From Prevotella sp. UBA4341 (lineage in GTDB: Bacteria > Bacteroidota > Bacteroidia > Bacteroidales > Bacteroidaceae): DNA of 10,835 nucleotides. Below the pieces are notes generated by a model. That model saw nothing but the letters and a program-made list of their open reading frames with translations. It was not told where the DNA came from and did not search any database. Position 1 is the first letter of the stretch; each line of letters begins with the position of its first letter. The stretch covers positions 1 through 10,835 of the forward strand of contig DGTH01000067.1 of NCBI GenBank assembly GCA_002393705.1, read 5' to 3'. Shown here piece after piece: positions 1 to 4,192 of this stretch. Both the position numbers and the translations under genes were made by a program.

Positions 1-1101
1 CCGAAGGATACGAAGGTGAAGATTGGCGTCATTCGCTACGGCGAGAAGAAGGTGAAGCAGTTCACCGTCACGCGTGGCGAGATACCAGTGAAGAGCGTCA
101 CGGCGGCCTACATGCTCGACGACGAGACGGGCTACATACGCCTGAAGAACTTTGGCGAGAACACGTACCCCGAACTCCTGGTGGCCTTGGCACAGCTGTC
201 GCAGCAGGGATTCAGCAATCTCTGCATCGACCTGCGCGGCAACTCGGGCGGCTACTTGGCATCGGCCGTGCAGATAGCCAACGAGTTCCTGCCCAAAAAC
301 AGCCTCATCGTCTATACCGAAGGACGCAAGCAGCCACGCCAGGACTACCGCAGCGACGGGCGCGGAAGCTATCAGGACATACCGCTCGTCGTACTCATCG
401 ACGAGGGTTCGGCCTCGGCAGCCGAAATCCTGGCCGGAGCCATTCAGGACAACGACCGGGGCACCGTCATCGGGCGCCGCTCCTTCGGCAAGGGCCTGGT
501 GCAGCAGCCGCTGTCGTTTGCCGACGGAAGCATGATCCGGCTGACCATTGCCCGCTACTACTCGCCCTCGGGACGCTGCATTCAGAAGCCATACAACGAC
601 TACGAGAACGACCTCGTAGAGCGCTACGAGCACGGCGAACTGTTCTCGCAGGACAGCATCAAGCACACCGGACCGGCCTACCACACGCTGAAGGAGCACC
701 GCACCGTCTATGGCGGCGGCGGCATCACGCCCGACATCTTCGTGCCCGAGGACACGCTGGGCATGACGTCCTACTACAAGGAGGCCGCCATGACGGGACT
801 CATCCTGCAGTTTGCATATACTTATACGGACGAGAACCGCGCCAAGCTCTCTGAATACAAGGACTACAAGCAGCTGGCTGCCTACCTGAAGAAGCAGAAC
901 ACGGTAGAGCTCTTTGCCGCCTACGCCGAAAAGAACGGGCTGAAGCGCCGCAACCTGCTTATTCAGAAGTCGCATAAGCTCCTGGAGCGCTTCGTCAACA
1001 GCCGCATCATCTACAACATGATGAGCGAGCAGGCCTGGACGGAGTACCTGAACAGCGATGACCCCGTCATCACGGCGACGCAAAAACTCTTTCGGAATTG
1101 A
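1..1101 (+). CDS. S41 family C-terminal processing peptidase, 3' part (5' end outside window)
   Basis: This is a serine endopeptidase of the CtpA/Prc (S41A) family, an envelope protease that cleaves near protein C-termini. The frame is open from base 1, so the start lies upstream of the window. The GTG at 16 is internal, because the residues around it (DTKVKIGVIRYG) are the end of a PDZ domain. Numbering from that GTG codon, the catalytic core includes LRGNSGG (73-79), the nucleophile Ser134 in EGSASAAE, and the general base Lys159 in RRSFGKG. The 25-residue Ser-Lys spacing matches the Prc and CtpA dyads, so the enzyme should be active. The rest is the C-terminal helical region. The signal peptide and most of the PDZ domain are not visible. 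The gene converges on the DUF721 gene with only 6 bp between stop codons. The specific substrate cannot be told from sequence. Confidence 0.95.
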   Translation, partial: PKDTKVKIGVIRYGEKKVKQFTVTRGEIPVKSVTAAYMLDDETGYIRLKNFGENTYPELLVALAQLSQQGFSNLCIDLRGNSGGYLASAVQIANEFLPKNSLIVYTEGRKQPRQDYRSDGRGSYQDIPLVVLIDEGSASAAEILAGAIQDNDRGTVIGRRSFGKGLVQQPLSFADGSMIRLTIARYYSPSGRCIQKPYNDYENDLVERYEHGELFSQDSIKHTGPAYHTLKEHRTVYGGGGITPDIFVPEDTLGMTSYYKEAAMTGLILQFAYTYTDENRAKLSEYKDYKQLAAYLKKQNTVELFAAYAEKNGLKRRNLLIQKSHKLLERFVNSRIIYNMMSEQAWTEYLNSDDPVITATQKLFRN

Positions 1102-1113
1102 GAATTCTCAATT
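1096..1113. repeat. 18-bp perfect palindrome holding both convergent stop codons
   Basis: The sequence AATTGAGAATTCTCAATT is exactly self-complementary and centred on GAATTC. The TGA stop of the S41 peptidase gene (1099-1101) and the TGA stop of the minus-strand DUF721 gene (1108-1110) occupy symmetric positions in the two arms. It has no unpaired loop and no T-tract, so it is not a classical intrinsic terminator, although a cruciform or RNA hairpin could still help to end transcription. The half-site GAATTGAGAATT also has the 7-bp spacing seen in other repeats of this window. Confidence 0.8.
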
Positions 1114-1398
1114 AAATCGTACGTCCGCTATAACCTGTGCCTGCACGTGGTCGTTGAGTTGCTGAACGAGCTGCCCCCGGCGCATGCTCAGCTCGGCACG
1201 CAGCGCCGGGCTGGACAGCTTGACGTAGAGCGTCTGATTACGTATGGAGACGCTCTGCGTGTAGCGGGCAGCCAAGGGGCCGGCCACGTCGGGCCACGCC
1301 GCCAAGAGCCGCCGTTGCAGAAGCGGTGTCTCTAAGCCCTGCGCACGCAGGTTGCGCATGATGAGTTCCTGTATTTCTTTTACTTCGCGTTTAAACAT
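1108..1398 (-). CDS. DUF721 / DciA-like protein, 96 aa
   Basis: This is a small basic protein of the DUF721 family, which includes DciA, the bacterial loader or recruiter of the DnaB replicative helicase. The chosen start is the ATG at 1396-1398 (MFKREVKEIQELI), typical for Bacteroidetes members. The frame stays open upstream to 1476, but that part reads through a 7-bp repeat array and is unlikely to be translated. Visible family features are an N-terminal amphipathic helix (1-20), the AWPDVAG motif (34-40, with the conserved Trp35), and a KH-like beta-alpha region, SIRNQTLYVKLSSPALRAEL (51-70). It lacks the long tails of some DciA proteins. It lies 121 bp downstream of recF on the same strand with no promoter visible between them, so co-transcription with recF is likely. 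A direct role in helicase loading is inferred from the family only. Confidence 0.85.
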   Translation of the reverse strand: MFKREVKEIQELIMRNLRAQGLETPLLQRRLLAAWPDVAGPLAARYTQSVSIRNQTLYVKLSSPALRAELSMRRGQLVQQLNDHVQAQVIADVRFN

Positions 1399-1421
1399 CT
1401 GGTTATCTAATTTACTCTCAT

Positions 1422-1463
1422 TCCTCGAACCTCGTACCTCGTACTTCGCACCTCGAACTTGCG
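1422..1463. repeat. Degenerate heptad array, six 7-bp units (ACCTCGN type)
   Basis: Six consecutive 7-bp units read TCCTCGA, ACCTCGT, ACCTCGT, ACTTCGC, ACCTCGA and ACTTGCG on the plus strand, or GTNCGAG-like on the transcribed minus strand. They lie in the recF to DUF721 intergenic region, just upstream of the DUF721 start. The units vary but keep strict 7-bp spacing. I know of no assigned function. Confidence 0.8.
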
Positions 1464-1473
1464 CAAAGCGCAA
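1459..1473. repeat. Small hairpin between two heptad arrays
   Basis: TTGCGC-AAA-GCGCAA is a perfect 6-bp inverted repeat with a 3-base loop. It overlaps the end of one 7-bp array and lies 7 bp before the next. It has no T-tract on either side, so it is not a convincing terminator, and recF transcripts probably continue into the DUF721 gene. Confidence 0.5.
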
Positions 1474-1480
1474 CACATCA

Positions 1481-1536
1481 ACCCTCCACCTTCAACCTTC
1501 AACCTTCAACCTTCAACCTTCAACCCTCAACCTTCC
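1481..1536. repeat. Heptad array, eight 7-bp units (ACCTTCA), overlapping the recF stop
   Basis: Eight consecutive 7-bp units run without a gap: ACCCTCC, five identical ACCTTCA units, ACCCTCA and ACCTTCC. On the minus strand the consensus is GTTGAAG. The last three units run into the recF reading frame and supply its final codons (GGKVEG) and its TGA stop at 1520-1522. Five identical copies suggest recent slippage or amplification. Confidence 0.9.
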
Positions 1537-2701
1537 CTCCTTCTACGTGGAAGATGCGGTAGTCCATCTGGGTTCGCTGCAGAATCTGGTCCAGATGCTC
1601 GCGGTTCGTGTCGGTAATGAATATCTGGCCGAAGCTGTCGCCTGACACCAACTGGACGATTTGCTCCACACGGTCGGCATCGAGCTTGTCGAAGATGTCG
1701 TCAAGCAGCAGGATGGGCGTCGTCGCTGAGGCCGTGCGCTTCAGGAAGTCAAACTGTGCCAGCTTCAGTGCGATGACGTAGGTCTTCGACTGCCCTTGCG
1801 AACCTTCGCGGCGCAACTGGTGGCCGCCAAGGCTGAACTCCAGGTCGTCGCGGTGAATGCCGTGCAGCGAGTAGCCCACGGCACGGTCTTTCGCGCGGTC
1901 ACGCCGAATGACGTCGAGCAACGGGCCGCGCTGGGCGTGCGACACGTAGGTGAGTTCCACCTGTTCGCGGTCCTGCGATATGAGCTGGTAGTAGTGCTGG
2001 AACACGGGCTCCAACTCCTCAACGAAGGCCGCGCGCTTCAGGAAGACGCGCTCCCCTTCGGTGGCCATCTGCTCCTCCAGAATGTCCAGCACATCCGGGT
2101 CGGGCTCCTGGTCTTCCAGCTTCAGCAGGCTGTTGCGCTGCTGCAGCACTTTGTTGTAGCGCGAGAGTTCGTCCATGTAGCGGCGGTCGTACTGAGCAAT
2201 GACCATGTCCATGAGTCGGCGGCGCTCCTCGCTGCCCCCACTGATGAGCAGCGTATCGTCAGGAGCCACGACCACCAGCGGAATCAGCCCGATGTGTTCC
2301 GAGAGCCGCTTATACTCCTTCTTGTTACGCTTGAAGTGCTTCTTCGTGCCCCGCTTCATGCCACAGTAAATGGTCTCCACAGCACCCCCAGTAGCCCCAG
2401 AAGTCCCAGTAGCCCCAGAAGCCCCAGTAGCCCCAGTAGCCCCAGAAGCCCCAGAAGCCCCAGAAGCCCCAGCAGCCCCATACTCCCCCTCCAAGACAAA
2501 GAACTCCGCCCCATGCCGCATGACCTGCGAGTCAATGGGGTTCAGCATGCTGCGGCAGAAGGAGAGATAGTAGATGGCATCCAGAAGGTTGGTCTTCCCC
2601 ACCCCGTTATGACCTATAAAACAGTTCATCTTCGGCGAAAGCTCCAGGGTGGCCTCTGCTATGTTCTTATAATTCAGGATGGATAAGCGTTGTAAAATCA
2701 T
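1520..2701 (-). CDS. recF: RecF, DNA gap-repair ATPase, 393 aa with a collagen-like insert
   Basis: RecF is an SMC-like ATPase that binds gapped or single-stranded/double-stranded DNA junctions and, with RecO and RecR, helps load RecA. The start is the ATG at 2699-2701 (MILQRLSILNYKNI). A longer open frame to 2776 is rejected because it would contain the promoter. Walker A is GHNGVGKTN (30-38), the ABC signature is REGSQGQSKTYVIALKLAQF (298-317), and Walker B is PILLLDDIFDKLD (329-341). Residues 75-104 are ten Gly-Ala-Ser/Thr-type triplets inserted between FVLEGEY and VETIYCGMKRG. This is the turn where E. coli RecF has only a few residues. Without them the length (about 363) is normal for RecF. 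All ATPase motifs are intact, so function is probably retained. The C-terminal residues GGKVEG come from a 7-bp repeat array. The DUF721 gene follows downstream. Confidence 0.97.
   Translation of the reverse strand: MILQRLSILNYKNIAEATLELSPKMNCFIGHNGVGKTNLLDAIYYLSFCRSMLNPIDSQVMRHGAEFFVLEGEYGAAGASGASGASGATGATGASGATGTSGATGGAVETIYCGMKRGTKKHFKRNKKEYKRLSEHIGLIPLVVVAPDDTLLISGGSEERRRLMDMVIAQYDRRYMDELSRYNKVLQQRNSLLKLEDQEPDPDVLDILEEQMATEGERVFLKRAAFVEELEPVFQHYYQLISQDREQVELTYVSHAQRGPLLDVIRRDRAKDRAVGYSLHGIHRDDLEFSLGGHQLRREGSQGQSKTYVIALKLAQFDFLKRTASATTPILLLDDIFDKLDADRVEQIVQLVSGDSFGQIFITDTNREHLDQILQRTQMDYRIFHVEGGKVEG
2390..2479 (-). repeat. Ten-copy 9-bp tandem repeat inside recF
   Basis: Ten gap-free 9-bp units (minus strand GGGGCTTCT or GGGGCTACT, with GGGGCTGCT first and one GGGACTTCT) encode GAA, GAS x3, GAT x2, GAS, GAT, GTS and GAT. 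The unit length is a multiple of three, so gain or loss of copies keeps recF in frame. Units differ by single substitutions, mostly at one position that switches Ser and Thr. Confidence 0.95.
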
Positions 2702-2731
2702 TGTCGTGACGGCTTGAAACACAAATTCGGT

Positions 2732-2764
2732 GCAAAAATACTGAAAATATCGCCGCAAAACAAA
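2732..2764 (-). promoter_or_regulatory. Bacteroidetes-type promoter for recF (and probably the DUF721 gene)
   Basis: On the minus strand there is a -33 box TTTG (2761-2764), exactly 20 bp, and then a -7 box TATTTTTG (2733-2740) followed by C. This fits the Bacteroidetes primary sigma consensus TTTG-N19-21-TAnnTTTG. The predicted transcript start is near 2725, giving a leader of about 25 nt. No Shine-Dalgarno sequence stands out, as is usual in this phylum. Confidence 0.75.
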
Positions 2765-2780
2765 AAAAGTCGGCAATAAA

Positions 2781-2813
2781 TTTCAATATCTCCGATAAAA
2801 TGAGTAATTTTGC
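2781..2813 (+). promoter_or_regulatory. Bacteroidetes-type promoter for the TPR gene
   Basis: A perfect -7 box TAATTTTG (2805-2812, followed by C) stands 20 bp after TTTC (2781-2784), a one-mismatch -33 box. It diverges from the recF promoter; the -33 boxes are 16 bp apart. Transcription would start near 2820, leaving a leader of about 30 nt before the ATG at 2852. It may also serve ribH by readthrough. Confidence 0.65.
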
Positions 2814-2851
2814 CCCGCATTTTTAGACAGCATCAAAAAACAACTAAAATA

Positions 2852-3526
2852 ATGGCAGACAAAAACAGTAAAAACAATGCTCAGCAGACCGAAAACTTGC
2901 TGAGCGGTTCGGAAGCCTTCTTCCTGAAGTATAAGAAGGCCATCATCGGCGGCGTATGTGCCGTGGTAGCAATCATCGCAATCTGGGTACTCGTTGACAT
3001 GTTCGTCATCACCCCCAACCGCATCAAGGGTCAGGAGTCGCTGGCCAAGGCTCAGCAGTACTTTGCTAACGACCAGATGAAGCAGGCCCTGCAGGGCGAC
3101 AGCCTGGGCGCACAGGGCTTCCTGAAGCTCGCTGAAGAGGTAAGCGGCACCAACGCCAACCTCGTCAACCTCTACACCGGTCTGGCTTACGCTCAGGACG
3201 GCAAGTGGGAAGAGGCCGTGAAGTACCTGGAGAAGTACGACGACCGTGGCGACCAGATGGTATCGCCGGCTGCCGAGGGTGCCCTGGGCAATGCCTACGC
3301 TCACCTGAACAAGCTCGACGAGGCCGTGAAGCACCTGACCAACGCTGCCAAGCGTGCCGACAACAACTCGCTCTCACCCACCTTCCTGATTCAGGCTGGC
3401 GAAATCCTGGAGAGCCAGGGCAAGAAGGCCGAGGCTCTCGAGCTGTACAAGCAGGTGAAGGACAAGTACTTCAACTCTATGCAGCGTCAGACCATCGATG
3501 CCTACATCGAACGCGCAAGCAACTAA
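2852..3526 (+). CDS. Membrane-anchored tetratricopeptide repeat protein, 224 aa
   Basis: This is a TPR protein with one N-terminal membrane helix; no enzymatic motif is seen. The start is the ATG at 2852 (MADKNSKNN). A frame opening at 2810 is rejected because it overlaps the promoter. Residues 1-29 are polar with basic residues (KYKK) at the end, and a hydrophobic helix spans about 30-50. The rest is helical and likely periplasmic by the positive-inside rule. TPR-like helix pairs are seen at about 102-130, 139-172 and 175-206. The layout resembles YfgM-type proteins: short cytoplasmic tail, one helix, then TPRs. YfgM proteins act as SecYEG-associated chaperone adaptors, but that role here is only a suggestion. 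The gene lies between divergent recF and downstream ribH. A hairpin follows the stop codon. Confidence 0.9.
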   Translation: MADKNSKNNAQQTENLLSGSEAFFLKYKKAIIGGVCAVVAIIAIWVLVDMFVITPNRIKGQESLAKAQQYFANDQMKQALQGDSLGAQGFLKLAEEVSGTNANLVNLYTGLAYAQDGKWEEAVKYLEKYDDRGDQMVSPAAEGALGNAYAHLNKLDEAVKHLTNAAKRADNNSLSPTFLIQAGEILESQGKKAEALELYKQVKDKYFNSMQRQTIDAYIERASN

Positions 3527-3530
3527 ATCT

Positions 3531-3551
3531 GAGTTAGGAGTTAGGAGTTAG
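3531..3551 (+). repeat. Three-copy heptad array after the TPR gene
   Basis: GAGTTAG occurs three times in direct succession, beginning 5 bp after the TPR stop codon. The last copy runs into the left arm of the hairpin at 3546-3618. It is another 7-bp period repeat with a unit unlike the others in the window. Confidence 0.85.
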
Positions 3552-3627
3552 TAATTATGATTACCACGCGATGGCATTTTAGGTTTCCTCCTTTATGCAG
3601 TAATCATAATTACTAACTTCTTTTTTT
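3546..3627 (+). terminator. Long hairpin plus T-tract between the TPR gene and ribH
   Basis: The arms are AGTTAGTAATTATGATTAC (3546-3564) and its exact reverse complement (3600-3618), 19 bp with no mismatch. A 35-base spacer separates them and TTCTTTTTTT (3618-3627) follows. The T-tract supports an intrinsic terminator for the TPR gene. The AT-rich stem and long loop are unusual, so a small inverted-repeat (MITE-like) element or partial readthrough into ribH is also possible. I found no FMN riboswitch here. Confidence 0.5.
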
Positions 3628-3646
3628 ATCATTTATTCTAAGTACT

Positions 3647-4117
3647 ATGGCAACAAAAAATTTCTCTGAATACAACGCGGCAAAGGTGCCCGACGCTTCG
3701 AACATGTGCTTCGGCATTGTCGTGGCAGAGTGGAACCCTGAGATAACGGGGGCCTTGCTCGACGGCGCCGTCAAGACCTTGGAGAAGCACGGCGCGCTGC
3801 CCGAGAACATACACGTAAAGACCGTCCCTGGCTCCTTCGAGCTCATCTACGGTGCCCACCAGATGACGCTGAACGACGGTTACGACGCAGTCATCATCCT
3901 GGGTTGCGTCATACGCGGCGAAACGCCCCACTTTGACTACATCTGTCAGGGCGTGACGGCCGGCATAGCCCGCCTGAACGCTACGTGCAGCATTCCCGTC
4001 ATCTACGGACTGCTGACCTGCGAGAACCTTCAGCAGGCTCAGGACCGCTCCGGCGGCCGCTTAGGCAACAAGGGCGACGAATGCGCCGTTGATGCCATCA
4101 AGATGGCGAAGTTCTAG
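3647..4117 (+). CDS. ribH: 6,7-dimethyl-8-ribityllumazine synthase, 156 aa
   Basis: Lumazine synthase catalyses the penultimate step of riboflavin synthesis. It condenses 5-amino-6-ribitylaminouracil with 3,4-dihydroxy-2-butanone 4-phosphate, usually as a cytosolic pentamer or 60-mer shell. The full length is normal. Motifs in order are the substrate-stacking aromatic in AEWN (Trp29, the Phe22 position of B. subtilis), VPGSFEL (60-66), [13 protein letters not shown] (87-99) with the catalytic His95, and the C-terminal [16 protein letters not shown] with phosphate-binding Arg134. The start is the ATG at 3647; no alternative is better placed. No strong promoter of its own is visible, so it may be read from the TPR promoter past the hairpin, or from a weak site. 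Other riboflavin genes are not in the window. The TAG stop codon forms part of a 10-bp repeat array. Confidence 0.97.
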   Translation: MATKNFSEYNAAKVPDASNMCFGIVVAEWNPEITGALLDGAVKTLEKHGALPENIHVKTVPGSFELIYGAHQMTLNDGYDAVIILGCVIRGETPHFDYICQGVTAGIARLNATCSIPVIYGLLTCENLQQAQDRSGGRLGNKGDECAVDAIKMAKF

Positions 4118-4162
4118 GAAAGCCTAGGATATCCTAGGAAAGCCTAGGAAAGCCTAGGAGCA
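4113..4162. repeat. Five-unit 10-bp array of CCTAGG palindromes
   Basis: Units starting at 4113, 4123, 4133, 4143 and 4153 read TCTAGGAAAG, CCTAGGATAT, CCTAGGAAAG, CCTAGGAAAG and CCTAGGAGCA. CCTAGG is its own reverse complement, so adjacent units can form 6-bp hairpins with 4-base loops. Positions 4123-4138 are a 16-bp perfect palindrome. The ribH TAG stop (4115-4117) sits in the first unit and the terminator begins directly after the last. Confidence 0.9.
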
Positions 4163-4192
4163 AAAAAAGAGAGGCAAGTGCCTCTCTTTTTT
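4162..4192. terminator. Bidirectional intrinsic terminator between ribH and the C10 peptidase gene
   Basis: The stem AGAGAGGC (4168-4175) pairs with GCCTCTCT (4180-4187) around a 4-base loop, AAGT. An A-tract (4162-4168) lies on the left and a T-tract (4187-4192) on the right, so it works in both directions. It ends ribH on the plus strand and the C10 peptidase gene, whose TAA stop at 4191-4193 touches it, on the minus strand. Confidence 0.9.

Noticed and set aside
1796..2686. Long open frame on the plus strand across recF, with a Pro-Ser-rich repeat segment
   Set aside because: It is antisense to recF, whose motifs are intact. The Pro-rich repeat is only the reverse reading of the 9-bp array.
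2702..2776. Extended recF N-terminus (25 more residues)
   Set aside because: The extension covers the predicted recF promoter, and RecF proteins begin at the MxLxxLxxxNYxN motif.
3580..3587. TAGGTTTC as a possible -7 box for ribH
   Set aside because: It has one mismatch to TAnnTTTG, no -33 box at the right distance, and lies in the hairpin loop. It is too weak to list as a promoter.
3550..3597. Strong AGGAGG followed by an ATG on the minus strand inside the hairpin region
   Set aside because: The frame would encode only nine residues (MPSRGNHNY), and Bacteroidetes rely little on such sites, so coincidence is likely.
3527..3646. FMN riboswitch upstream of ribH
   Set aside because: The spacer is taken up by repeats and a hairpin and is too short. 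None of the conserved RFN element segments is seen.
4113..4162. CRISPR-like array
   Set aside because: Units are 10 bp with no unique spacers of usable length, and no cas genes are present. It is a simple tandem repeat.
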